NCBI GenBank assembly: GCA_902702965.1
Contig: CACRXP010000431.1
Span: forward strand, 373,285 to 437,284
Length of the DNA: 64,000 bases
From: Spirometra erinaceieuropaei
Taxonomy: Eukaryota > Platyhelminthes > Cestoda > Diphyllobothriidea > Diphyllobothriidae
Direction: 5' to 3'
A program made the translations under genes and the position numbers. Positions 22,455 through 33,479 of this stretch are shown here, piece after piece; within the stretch, counting starts at the first letter, position 1, and every line of letters begins with the position of its first letter. Under the pieces are notes generated by a model. The model searched no databases. It saw only the letters and a program-made list of their open reading frames with translations, and was not told where the DNA came from.

Positions 22455-22720
22455 TCCTTTATAATATTGTCCAGTTCGGCTGCCAAATTTTATCCATTAG
22501 TCCGATGTCGTCTGTTAGTTTCATTAATTCGACGTCGCCTGGCCGTAACGAGCATTTCGAGGTTGGTGTAAAAGCGGGGACGTATACCGCAATTAAAGAC
22601 ACCGTTGCGTGTCTTTTAGTCAGAGGGGGAGGGTTAGAGTTAAATTGTCGAAAATTCACACACTGGGCGACGCGCTGGGCTATAAAACCTGACAACGCCC
22701 TTCATGCGGAACCACCTGTT
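22455..22720 (+). repeat. Dispersed repeat family D
   Basis: It aligns with 27645-27870: TAATATTGTCCAGTTCGGCT against TAATATTTCCGAGTCCGGCT, then AATTTTATCCATTA, then a TCGTCTGTTAGTTTCATT block, then GTTGCGTGTCTTTTAGTCA against GTTGTGTGTCGGTCAATCA. It encodes no recognised protein. Confidence 0.5.
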
Positions 22721-23915
22721 TTAACACACTTTGTCTCCATGTCGAACAAAACTCTTTCACAGTAACCGGCAAAAGTTAGCCGAGACTATTTTCACAACCG
22801 CTTTGGGTTGAAGGAATACCATGAGCTTTCTACAGGCGTGTAATGGCCAGGCAAATTAATAGGGATAACTGTGACGGTTAAATCATTGAATGTACTCAAG
22901 TCTTACCCTCACCGTCGTGTGTCTGGGTCCCGGGGGGGTTGCCGGAGTTTTTTACAAACGGATCGAATGAAAATGAAGATAGGACAATTTTCCCTTCCAC
23001 AAGCCTTTGTGGATGAGAGACAACATATAAAAATCATTTTTTCGTGGGACGATGAATTTACGTAACTGTATTAAGCTCGGAGGTCGCTTCTTCTCCCGAT
23101 AAATACGAGTTGAACCCATATACTTACAACATTATCGAGTTCGGCCAAGAGCGATGCATTTGAGGTCAATCCTTCAATTATTTCCGCTTTTTAAGTCAAA
23201 ACCAATCAAAGTCCATGTTGACTACCCTTATTCAACGCCAGCTCGCAGACTCAGTTAGTCAGTCTCTTTGCATAACAGTCCCACTGCTGGATATTTATGT
23301 AGTATTTGGTCTGCTGTCACAAACATTCAGCGCCAGAACAACCATGCTTTTACATAAAAGACAACTTAGTCAAAATCTGCTGTTCTAGGGTTTCGCAAAA
23401 TCATTATTCTATAAAACGAATCGTGGGCACTTCTGAGGAACCACATCTTGCCAGCCTACCCAGGAAATCATGTCATTGTTCCACGCCGGAAAATTAAAAA
23501 ATATGTCTGCTCCGTTGTGAGAATTCAACGCCTTCGTGACAATTTTAGGCTGTAGTCGAGGTAGGGGGGGGGGGCTGGGACGGGACCGGGAAGCCATGTC
23601 GGGATAGATGTCCGTGGGCGTTCTACTCACACGCACGCAATCGGACATCGAGATCTGATGGCCGTCTCACCCGCCTTTCATACTGAAACCTTCTTTTCCG
23701 AGTTCTGCTTGTGCGTAGCAATGTTCAGTTTCATTTCTCTAACAAAGATCATAACACGCGACGCTTAAGGGACAGAAACTAACATAATTTGAGTTTCTAC
23801 TTGACATCGCACAGCTTGAGGGGGAAAAGTGTGTGGAATTTGTAAACGACTGGACAGTCCGGAATCAGACAATTTTTGGCGGTTTATCTGCAATATGTAC
23901 TGAACAGTTAATCAT
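22721..23915. other. Unannotated DNA
   Basis: A G-run at ~23564-23573 and short ORFs without motifs. No repeat family recognised. Confidence 0.45.
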
Positions 23916-23919
23916 CTGG

Positions 23920-24270
23920 GCAGAGTAGCACTACCGACAAAGACGAGGAATATCTTTTTTCGGCCCGTTAGTCGACACCAGCTAGCCATGGCCAACCCGA
24001 TCAAAGTCAAAGAACAACGAGCCAGTACTTAAATGGCTAGGGCATTGGGTTTCTAGTCAGCAGGTCGCGAGCCCGACCCTCATGCCGCAGACTTGGGTAT
24101 GTCAGATTGATTACGGCTAATAGGCCAGAAATGGCCATTTCAGTCTCCCCTTGTCTTTCTCGGTGATGCCATTCTGCCTGTATTACGCGCCGCTGTATGG
24201 CTTCTGGGGGGACTCGCGTAAGTGCCCAAGGCACAGCGAAACGAGCGAGTCGGTGCACGCCCCATAGCTA
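23920..24270 (+). repeat. SINE family B: reversed body fragment followed by a forward copy
   Basis: Positions 23925-23990 carry the reversed body (AGCACTACCGACAAAGACGA). From ~24005 a forward copy starts with a tRNA-like head (GGCTAGGGCATTGGGTTTCTAGTC, B-box-like GCGAGCCCGACCC). It continues GATTACGGCTAATAGGCCAG, CAGTCTCCCCTTGTCTTTC, then GCCATTCTGCCTGTATTACG and CCCAAGGCACAGCG to ~24255. Confidence 0.65.
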
Positions 24271-24414
24271 ATAAACTATTCAGTGTTCTTGGTGTCAAGT
24301 GCTTAATATCTCGGACTGCAGGTGGTATCGTCGCAGCAGGTATGTAACTCTGAATGAAAGCATATAAAATATACCCCGAGGATATAACCGTCAGTAAAGA
24401 ATCTTTCTCGGAGA

Positions 24415-24777
24415 TTGGTGATAGATATGCATTGGGTCTCGAAGTTTATGAAATCAACCTTAAACCTACAAGACTCCCTTCGGCTAGTGAAGATCATTTA
24501 CGTTGGGTCCGAACATGATTTCGGATTGCATAATACAGAAAATGGTAACGACCTTCAGGAGACTATTCTTAAGCAGGCAAGAAATAGAGAAGGCGAATGT
24601 TCCCTGGTCAGAACGGAGTCGTCTGACGAAGAATTGAGCTGGGTATGTACCAGAAAGTACTTTGAGATGGCTGGGGGAGCCACTCATGAGCCTGACCTAT
24701 CGCCGCTGCGTCAAATAATTGCCAAACACGGGTCAGGGATTTTATGTGTTATGTGTATCGTTAGTACTACTGACTGA
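24415..24777 (+). CDS. Hypothetical ORF, 120 residues
   Basis: An open frame with an acidic middle (ESSDEELSWVC) and no recognised domain, signal peptide or membrane segment. No copy elsewhere in the window and no splice signals that I trust. It lies inside the spacer of the 733-bp inverted duplication. It may be chance. Confidence 0.2.
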   Translation: MVIDMHWVSKFMKSTLNLQDSLRLVKIIYVGSEHDFGLHNTENGNDLQETILKQARNREGECSLVRTESSDEELSWVCTRKYFEMAGGATHEPDLSPLRQIIAKHGSGILCVMCIVSTTD

Positions 24778-24942
24778 CTGTCGGCAGAATGTAAACAGTA
24801 GACGATTATTTCACTGGAGGTGATAGATATTAGCTTAAATATTTACATCAACTTTCGGACAGAACCTGAAAAGATTTTTGCCGAAGAATTTCCTCTAAGT
24901 CTGCACCTAAATTTCTAGGTGAACTTGAAGACTAAACATATA

Positions 24943-25932
24943 CAGTAGTGAGTTAACTCATGAAATGTTGACTGAAATTCCGAAATTCGTTTTTGTTTCG
25001 AAAAGGCTGATTAAGTAGAGTTGTAAGACATATCAGTCTGCAGTATAATTCTATAAAATTTCAGTAACCTCAGGATGTCGGCTTTCGAATGAACTTCCTT
25101 CCGGTTGCATGCGAAAATTACACTGAGAAAAATGACTACTTAGGTAGCATTAATATTTTCTCATTGATTTTCGATGCTCTTAAAAGTCCAATTATATTTC
25201 ATGGAAGATATGCATAAAGATATCTACTTTTTCGTTCATTCGGCAAATAATTAAGTCCTCTTTTAAATTTAATCTAGAAAGAGGGCCACAAATGGACTTT
25301 AAAAAGTTTCTAATTGTGTGACTTTTGAATACCGTGAAATGGCCGTTTATAAATCGTCATGTCTCTGCATTTACCAATGCGGCTTGCAAATTTCACAATA
25401 TGTATCAAATGAAACCACATTTTATGAACCCCACATGGTCTGCTCTCAATACCGTAGAGAAACGTGTTGTTTTCCGTACGCGGAAAGTGCATGGCCAGTA
25501 GTTTGGGAACCCTGAATGCAAGTGTAACGGTAGGGCGGGTTCAAAATTATTCGGGAATCGGAAAAGTTTTTTAAAACCAAATTATGTCCTTCCTTTGAGT
25601 ATAAAGTTAGGAGAAGACCTATTTTGCGACCCAATGAGCGGAAGAATGGATATTTTTATGGCTGTTTTCCATGAAATATAGTTAGATCTTCAGTGACATC
25701 GAAAACCAATGAGAAAAATGCATGCTACTTAGGCAGCAATTTTTTTACAAAGTATACTTTTTTCATGCAGCCGGAAGGTAGTTTTTCAAAAGCCGGCATC
25801 CTGAGGTAACTGAATTTTTATAGAATTATACTGCAGACTGATAAGTTTTACAACCTTACTTAATTAGTCTTTTCGGAACGAAAACGAATTTCGGAATTTC
25901 GGTTGACATTTCATGAGTTAGCCCACTTACTG
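24943..25932. mobile_element. Foldback DNA transposon, 990 bp, TA target duplication
   Basis: The left end starts CAGTAGTGAGTTAACTCATG after TA (24941-24942). The right end finishes GAGTTAGCCCACTTACTG before TA (25933-25934). Arms of ~300 bp pair with each other (for example CTGCAGTATAATTCTATAAA at 25040 and its complement at 25825). The unique centre contains the family's CACATTTTATGAACCCCAC block. Its right arm is also the inner part of the 733-bp inverted duplication. Confidence 0.85.
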
Positions 25933-26365
25933 TATATATTTCATAAGGGTGCTATTTCGGACATATTAACTGTCGTCAGTCAGTCATGACCAATTTCACG
26001 CATGGAAGAGCTGAGATTAAAACCTGGATTATCTAGTAAATGAACCACAAGTTTGACTTTATGTCGCTTATGATGAGAATTAGTAAACACTGGAGGAAGG
26101 ACCTTGACCGAGCGGGTTACGGGAACGGCTCGTCCTGTTTTACTCCAGAGTGAAATGCAAAGCCATCACAGACAGGCAAGTATTCAGGATAAGTGCTGAT
26201 GTAGGGAATAAATATGCATATATGACAGTGGTTTTACCGTATTTGCGCTATAGAGACTAGTTAAAACTCCATGTTCGTGTTTTGTCTGTCTCTCCGATAC
26301 TGCCAAGCAAATTGCGGGAGTTCGATCCCAACAAGACCACTCTGTTCTCCATGGGGTTTCTGGTA
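25633..26365 (-). repeat. Right arm of the 733-bp inverted duplication
   Basis: Reverse complement of 20514-21246, with few differences. It includes the right arm of the foldback element at 24943-25932 and ~430 bp of the DNA beyond its TA. The duplication therefore copied element and flank together, after the insertion. Confidence 0.9.
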
Positions 26366-27640
26366 TCTCAGCGTGAGGTGTACTGTTGGAAGGTCTCGTT
26401 AAACATGCTCAGTGCTATCGGTTTTCGGTGCGAGAAGTGATTAACGAGAATGTTGGTTAAGAGCTGGTCGCCTAAAATTGCCCGCTAGTCTCTAACTGAC
26501 TAAGTGGGAGCCATGGCAACTACAAGATGTAAGCCGTGGGAACCGACTGAACTGACCAAGATTAACAAATTACTCGTACTCGTGCTATTTCGAAGAAAAT
26601 ATTAATTTCATGTGCAGATCTGAGGAGGAGTGTGCTTGTGAGCAGTTACAGAAGGATTTACTGGAATGGAATGAGGTGTTTATGATGGCATGCTTAGGAG
26701 GATCGGACTGTTCATCGAAAATTGGCTGCGTAAATTGCGCACATGCAGAATCTGAAAAGTAGGATGACTTCACACGTCTGTATGACGGAAAAATGGCTTC
26801 CATTTTTAAAAACTAACTCTGGTGTAGATTACCTACATGCTGTCGCATAGAAACGGAGAGGCGCTGATAGAGATATATTAACAAAAACGTAGGGCGGAAT
26901 TTTGTTAGCTAAGCCACAAAAAGTTGGAGTAACGCAAAAAGGGGACAGAATTTATGATCGGGGCTAGTAAATCTGAGAATACCAAATGCCGTAAACACTT
27001 TTTTTCCTTTTATTAGATATTTCTTTTGAACCAGAATATTTTAAGTTATAATGTATACCAAAAAAGGGCTGTAACCTAATCAATGCTCGACAGCTTTTCC
27101 TAGGACAATTTAGATAATGAGTGGGTCTTCTGAGTCACGTTTTCTCTTTGAAAAAACCGTAAGTACTCACATAAGATTACATTCCATGTGTGTCAACATC
27201 TCGGCATCTATGAAAAATTTCAATGCTTGGTCGTTTTTTATTCCATAACTGTCTGTGGGGACTACAAAACGGAAATCCAAGTTAAAAAGATAAGCGTCCA
27301 AGTCCTTTCCTAGAATCTGGACAGGTTAGTGACTGCCACTGTCATGTGACCCTCACTTCTACTAATCGCAAACAACAAGACTTGACTCTGTGTCCCACTA
27401 ACGAGGCATCCATTCAGTGATCAAAATGCTCATATTAGAATGTCAACCAATCTGCTTTGCTTTCAGTATGGTTAAAATAGCAAACAGGCTAGAACCGATC
27501 ATTCCATGCTCATGGTTGCCAGTTAAATTCCTCGATCAAGTGTCATATTCAACTGCAATCGTCTGTAAAATTCGTCGGTCAGTGTTTAATGAGTTTTGAC
27601 TATTGTTGAAAGTTACGATTTATTTGCAAGGTGTAATTGA
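26366..27640. other. Unannotated intergenic DNA
   Basis: Only short ORFs, with no repeat family or domain recognised. Confidence 0.5.
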
Positions 27641-27644
27641 CTAG

Positions 27645-27870
27645 AAGATGGACTAAACTCCAATAATATTTCCGAGTCCGGCTATCCAATTTTATCCATT
27701 ACTCCAGTGTTGTCTACTCATTCTATCGCTCCCCCAATCCGAAGTTGGGATAAAAACGTACAAGTGCATTACAGTACAAGTCATCGTTGTGTGTCGGTCA
27801 ATCAAATGGTTTTAAAGTTCGGTTGTAGAAAAATTGGCGAATTCGCCACACCCAAATCCTCTTAAAAACC
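27645..27870 (+). repeat. Dispersed repeat family D copy
   Basis: Partner of 22455-22720 in the same orientation; see that entry for shared blocks. More diverged towards its right end. Confidence 0.45.
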
Positions 27871-28059
27871 TGCGTCGTCTTTCAAACAGAACCAGGCACT
27901 CGAGAACACTTTATCGCAGGGTTGAACTGAACCCTGTCCTTGTATCCGACATAAGACTGACCGACGCTATTTCCATAACCGTTTCAGATCCGAAACATTT
28001 CAAAGCCCCTTCTGGAGTCGTGCACAGGGAAAAAGCATGCCCGATAGTCGAGATCAGAA

Positions 28060-29125
28060 GCAACTATTAGACGCCAGTTAATGGGGCCGACCGAACCACT
28101 GCCAAACCGGGAAACGCTGGGAGTCACTTGCCGAATCTGACTAAGTTGTGGGCAACGAAATGCGTCGAAAAAGGTGGAAGATCAATCCCCGAGCGGGTGG
28201 GTGAACATGTAGCAGAAGTGGGAAGAATGAGCGTTAGCCCTCAGGTCGCGGCCCAGTTGATTGGGTTCTTTAAATTTGATGAGGCCGAAATTCTCCCAAG
28301 AGGCGACAGCCGCGTGGGCGACGAGCTGCCTGGGTCGCGGTTCTTCGGCCGCGAAGGACTTCTCGGAGACCGTCAGTCGTCTTCACACTCCACTTGGAGT
28401 TGGAGTTGCACACAAGCCGAAGCAACCATCGGGCGCTAAGTCATGAGGCAGAAAGACCCACTGCCACGGCAGGAGACGTCCGGAGTCGTTTACCGGATCT
28501 GATGCGGTTGCGGACAAAACAATCACGTCGGAAAAATTGGGAGATTACCCTGGATGTGGATGGCTGAGCACGCAGCAGCAGTGGGGAGGAAAGCGCTACC
28601 TGTTAGATGCCGGCTCATTCCACGGGACCCGGTCATATTTTTAAGATTTGCGAGGCCAAAATCCTCGCAAGAGCTGAAAAACGCGTGAGTCACCTGCTGC
28701 TGGAATCATGGTTCTCAGGCCTGAAATCTAGCAACCAGCGAAATGAAATCCCGTTACCATATTCGGTGCTGGGATAGTCCCTGCGTGGGGGAATCGGTCA
28801 CATGGGAGGGCGCGGGAGAGCAGCAATCCCAGTGACGGTAGAGCTAGTCACGCCAACATTCAACTCGGATGATGAAATTGCGGAAATTAATGACTCAGAC
28901 GCGGACTGACGAGTCATCATCGCCTAAATTACAAACTCCAGTGGTGATTGCGAAGGCTGTAACTTGTGGTGCGTATGTGGTCACACGACAGTTACGTACT
29001 ACAAATACTGCAGTCTTCGTACCTCCACTACCTTTGTCCGGGACTGTCTCTGATGAGGAGTTCCAGTGAGAGTCCGAAACTCAGGCCAATAAAATTCCTA
29101 TTCTAGTGATCGCATCTTCTCCTTT
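28060..29125 (+). repeat. PLE-type tail region with two related ~400-bp units
   Basis: Units at ~28085-28440 and ~28480-28740 share a layout. Each has a CACGTCGGAAAA or GCGTCGAAAAAG block, then GAGCACGCAGCAGCAGTGGG or its variant, then a GATGAGGCCGAAATTCTCCC-type block. The same layout appears at 55530-55690, next to a PLE reverse transcriptase fragment. The right end (~29030-29110) has the tail GACTGTCTCTGATGAGGAG, GTCCGAAACTCAGG and CCAATAAAATTCC. I infer 3' or linker sequence of that PLE lineage; the RT is missing here. Confidence 0.4.
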
Positions 29126-29249
29126 AAAGTCGTCTATCATCTGTCGGAATTGGAGGTTTTTCGATGAAACATCAGGACTGTGCCCACTTCTCATAATTAT
29201 GTAATAAGGGGTTTTCGGGAAGAGGCAATCACCCATTTGTTAGCAGGTG

Positions 29250-29575
29250 TTTTGGCAAATTTCAAATAATTCCTTTTGATCCAACCGTGGAAAACTCGGC
29301 AACCTCTGTGGGCGTTGAACCTACAGCCGCGGGGGGAAGGCTTGAGTACAGACAACGCTCTAGCTACTTACATAAGAAATCCCGCTTGGACTGTCAGCCG
29401 GACCCAAATTTGATTAAAATCACGACTCTCGGTAGAGCCTCATAGCACAGGTGGTCAACACTGACTGTACGCAAACCTCACTCACGTTTTTATGGGCTTC
29501 AATTCCACCAAGGTCGCCGAGGTTTTCACAGTTTAAACAAAATGAATTATTGGACGTTTGCCAAAGCACCTATTA
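29250..29575. repeat. Palindromic pair of SINE family A heads
   Basis: A reversed tRNA-like head (29265-29385, with the TGTGGGCGTTGAACCTAC arm) is followed at once by a forward one (29425-29520). The forward one has an A-box region GCACAGGTGG and ends CTTCAATTCCACCAAGG. The outer tails are also inverted copies: TTTCAAATAATTCCTTTTGA against AAAATGAATTATTGGA. Compare the pair at 47458-47905. Confidence 0.6.
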
Positions 29576-30449
29576 AGAAGTGCAAAATATGTCGAAGGTA
29601 TTTGCCTCGTATGCATGTTATATTGAGACTGCGCATCAATCTAAGCTTAACAAAATGATTAAATGTGTGTTTGGGGTTTACGTAAGGTTTAATACTAGAG
29701 CTAGGTTAAATAGTAGGACTATGGAAGGTGTAAGGGTTAAGGTAACAATTGGGTTTTTTGTTGCATGACGTCCTACCAAGTCTGGCCTTCTTTACCTGTT
29801 TTCCGCCCGACTGCACGCCTTTAATTCGCATCGTTCGAGTTCCGCGGTCTGTTCTATTACCTCACTGGATTAATAAAACAAACACATGGCAGAAACGGGA
29901 GTTTTCGTACTGGCTTCCGCAGATTTCGCTAATTGCCTTTTCTATCCTCCCTACCAACGAAAATAGTTTTAACATCCTTCCCGTATTACGGGAATCCGTA
30001 GGTTCTGTTTTCTCGATGGACTAACCTACTCAATCATCGTCAGTTTCTTTCTCACGCAGATGTTTTCAAACTTTTTTCTCAAATTCAGGACACCCAAGGT
30101 AAAATACGCACTATTTTTCATCTGGATGATGTTACGTGCAATTATCAGTCACGAACTAGACCTGCGTGTGAGTCTTTGTGGAGGAGAAATGTCACTCAAA
30201 TACAAAGCGCTTGCGTGAGAAGTCTTCAGAGAAGCAAAGACTGAACGTAAGAGGTAGTAGCTTCGGGTAAATCAGATTACTTAGGATATGAACAAACACG
30301 TCAACATCTTGAAAATAGGAAGTTTTGTGATCTTAAAATTCTGACGGCAAGATGGTGAGATCAGGTATTTTGTGAAACATATTCAAATCGAAGAACAGTC
30401 TCATGTTATGCAATGCCAGTAACTTCTAGGCACAAAAAAATATTCATAA
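29576..30449. other. Unannotated DNA
   Basis: Short ORFs at 29580-29768 and 29749-30024 have no recognised motifs. Confidence 0.45.
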
Positions 30450-30909
30450 GAGACAGTGGCGAGCGAACGTTCCTTTCGGTAAATTCTCATCAGGCCAATA
30501 AAGTTACATAGGGGGGTACAGTGAGTAAAACATTCGTTAAAAGTTAGGTTTTAAATTACAGGCTAGGCAAGAGCGGAAAGGCGCAGAAAGTTGTATGTGG
30601 TTAGTCAACCTTTGACCACGGTAAGTGCGGAGCCTGAACAAGGTTCTTTTGGACGCATTGGGTCGGTTTTCGTAACCTTATGGCGGCCGCTTCTGCTGTA
30701 GCTAACAGGCGCTGGCCCAGTAGCTTAGGGTAGCTCGAGGGGACCTTGTAAATCACACGAAACGCGTCAGCGGGGTCCACACGATGTCCTGTATTCACTG
30801 CATGCGCAAGAATGGCTCTGTCTATTCTCCTAGTTTCACCCTTTGCCAGCCATGCGGGAAGGTGCTCTCGTATTCTTTTGGAAAAGCGCGGACTCGTACG
30901 ACCAATATA

Positions 30910-31902
30910 CGGTGAGTGACCTATCTCATGAAATGTTAGCTGAAATTCTGAAATGCACTTTCGATTGAGAAGGATTACTTGGTCGCGGTTGTAATACTGA
31001 CTATCTTGCGGCATACTCTTACAACATTTCGGACTTGGCAGGATGTCGGCTTTTAAATGCACTTCTTTTCAATTTCTTGTAGAAAGCGTACTCGGTAGAA
31101 AATGACTACTTAAGTAGCATGCATTTTCCCCATTGATTTTTGATGGTCTTGCAAATTCAAAGATATTTTATAGAAACCATAAATAAAAATATGCTTTCTT
31201 TTTATCAATCAATAGAGAATCACTTCTTCTTTATATTTTATACTTAAGAAAGGAGTATAATTAGGTTTTAAAAAAGTTTTCCAATTGCCGAATAATTTGG
31301 AGGCTGATCATTCGTTGCATTAGCGCTTAGTAATTTCAGTCTGCAAGGTGCATGCGTTCCGCGTAAAGAAAATCACATATTTTTCTATGCCATTAAAGAT
31401 ATATCATACAGAGTCCATAAAATTTTGCAATGGATGCGAACCATGCTGTTCATTTCATGAGAGGCAGTGGTAAACGGCCAGCTACCATGCTATGTGAATT
31501 GACATTTCGTGGTCTTTAAAAGTCTCATAATTAGAAACTTTTTTAAAACCCAATTCTACTCCTTTCTTAAGTATGAAATATAAAGAAAACGTAAATCTTC
31601 ATTGATTGACTAAAAAAAGCATATTTTTATTTATGGTTTCTATAAAATATCTTTGAATTTGCAAGACCATCGAAAATAAATGGGAATACGCATGCTACTT
31701 AAGTAGTCATTTTTTACGAAGTACGCTTTCCACCGGAGATTAAAAAGTAGTGCATTTAAAAGCCGACATCCTGCCAAGTCCGAAATGTTATAAGAGTATG
31801 CCGCAAGATAGTCAGTATTACAACCGCGACCAAGTAATCCTTCCTAATCGAAAATGGATTTCAGAAATTCAGCCTACATTTCATGTGTTAAGTAACTGAC
31901 TG
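30910..31902. mobile_element. Foldback DNA transposon, 993 bp, inside PLE-2
   Basis: The left end is CGGTGAGTGACC running into TATCTCATGAAATG; the right end, reversed, is CAGTCAGTTACTTAACACAT. TA flanks both sides (30908-30909 and 31903-31904). Skipping the element and one TA rejoins the PLE's Gly-Tyr-Ile-Gly codons in frame. Long arms pair across a unique centre (~31290-31480) shared with 43498 and 58979. Confidence 0.92.
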
Positions 31903-33152
31903 TAACCTGCTCCACAGAAGCAGGTGAATGAGTAGATGCACATTGAGGCGGTCTGAATTGGCAGCCTATCCTTGCCTTCTCGGCGTAGAATAGGGTAAGT
32001 AGAGAATGATATGCGAACCCTTGCTGCTGGGAAGGTTTCCGAGACAGTGTGGTCAAGGCGTCTTCCTAGTAGTCCACCTGCAGCGTCTCCTTGGAAGGGG
32101 ACTTTGAGGAACAACGTTTTCTTTTCGGCGGATAGTCTGGTGGGTTTTGCGGGTCGTTCGGCAAGGTTCTTTGCAATGAACCTGTCAAGGTACCCATTTT
32201 CGCGAAGCAAGTCCTGGATTTTTCTAAGTTTTTCCTCGATACTATCTGTTGAACAAACTTTTCTAGCCCTTTGTGCCAAACACCTGACTGGATTCCGTTT
32301 TTGCTGGAGAGGTACGAAACTAGCGAAGTTCGTGTATTGTCCACACCAGGTTTTCTTCCGATAGACGCTCCTTCGGATGCTACCATTGGATGTCATGTTA
32401 AGAAGGACATTTAAGAAAGGAAGCGAACCAGCCGATTTCATCTCCAACGTGAATTTGATCGACGGATGTGCCTGATTTACAGCATTTAGGAGGGCAGAGA
32501 CGTCGGTTTCTGTGGTTGCAATCGCAAAGATATCATCAACGTAGCAACCATAATGTTTAAGATTTTTGATCTGATCGCTTGGTTGAAATCTCTCCAGTTT
32601 GCCCATGAAGACGTCGACTAAGAGAGGTCCAAGGGGCGAGCCCATGGCAACGCCGTCTATAGGGTTGGTTGTCAAAAACGAACTGCACATTTAAGGTGCA
32701 TCTTAGTAATAGTTCCTTGAGTGTTTTTGTTGGTAGTCCTATTTCTTGATGACCGGCAGATAGAAAATCACAGATGTAATCAACTGTCTCGGTGACCGGG
32801 ACGTTTTTAAAAATAGATGCGACATCTAGTGAGAACATCATCATGCCGTCAAGGTTGAGGCCTTTAATGTCGTCAATGAATTGAATGGAATCTCGATAGC
32901 TGCGTGGTGCCAGCTAATGTTGTATGGGCTTGAGTTTCTCTGCTAATTACTTAACTATCGCATTATACGGAGAGTCCCGCATATCTAAAATCGGGCGAGC
33001 CGGTAGGCCTTCCTTATTGATCTTAGGTAAACCATATAATCGAGGAATATGTGTGCCGACTGGCCGGAGGTGCTCGAAGTCATGGCGACTTATGTGACCT
33101 CCTGTGTGGAGCCTTCTTAAACAGTCAGTCAATTTCGCCCCTGCGTCATCCG

Positions 33153-33278
33153 TGCAATCCTTTTCTTTATCCGTCTTTCTAAATTTCTTCTGATCAGATA
33201 GTGTGGACTCTATATTGCAATCCTTTTCTTTATCTATCCTTTTGAATTTCTTCTGGTCAGATAGTATGGACTCTATAT
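33153..33278 (-). repeat. 63-bp in-frame tandem duplication in PLE-2
   Basis: Two adjacent 63-bp units (33153-33215 and 33216-33278) each encode NIES, a variable residue, then LSDQKKF and DKEKDC on the minus strand. Because 63 is a multiple of three, the frame is kept. PLE-1 has one such unit (IQSMLSGQEKFKK). Confidence 0.85.
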
Positions 33279-33479
33279 TGGACCAATATTGTCGTAATGA
33301 AGGCGAAAAGGTTGGTAAGTGAGCGGTTAATTTAAATTCTGCAGGTATTATGCTTTTTGAGAATACGGCATTTTCGGGTAATGTTTGTCTTAAAACAAAA
33401 AAGTGCAGTACTAGGTGATTGCGAAAAACCTCAACAGTTGAAGTTTCACATTGAAGGGCGTTTTTTTAACAAATTAAAG

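Larger units (their letters stand above)
30450..33470 (-). pseudogene. Penelope-like retroelement (PLE-2), broken, split by a foldback element
   Basis: On the minus strand, the RT start is ~33300, fingers HIPRLYGLPKINK and RPILDMRD are near 33000-33060, and motif A FSLDVASIF is at ~32820. IDGVAMGSPLGPLL (~32650) and YGCYVDDIFAI (~32540) follow; here the catalytic DD is intact. A 270-residue open frame (32690-31881) runs from the RT core to the start of the GIY-YIG domain (IYSFTCFCGAGY). A 993-bp element cuts the GIY-YIG motif at this Tyr codon. The domain resumes at 30907 with IGRTSPRFSKRIREHLPAW and ends at 30601. A 3' tail to ~30450 resembles that at 51350-51530. The N-terminal region shows a 21-codon tandem duplication and a deletion of the TRPDKETGVV-type segment. 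One of the better preserved PLEs here, though inactive. Confidence 0.85.

Noticed and set aside
20947..25932. A single ~5-kb transposon with ~300-bp terminal inverted repeats
   Set aside because: The inverted similarity continues ~430 bp beyond the TA at both sides, and a complete 990-bp element with its own two ends fits within 24943-25932.
24943..25932. CRISPR-like or regulatory hairpin array
   Set aside because: The pairing is one long foldback with unique centre and TA flanks, not regularly spaced short repeats; the genome is evidently eukaryotic.
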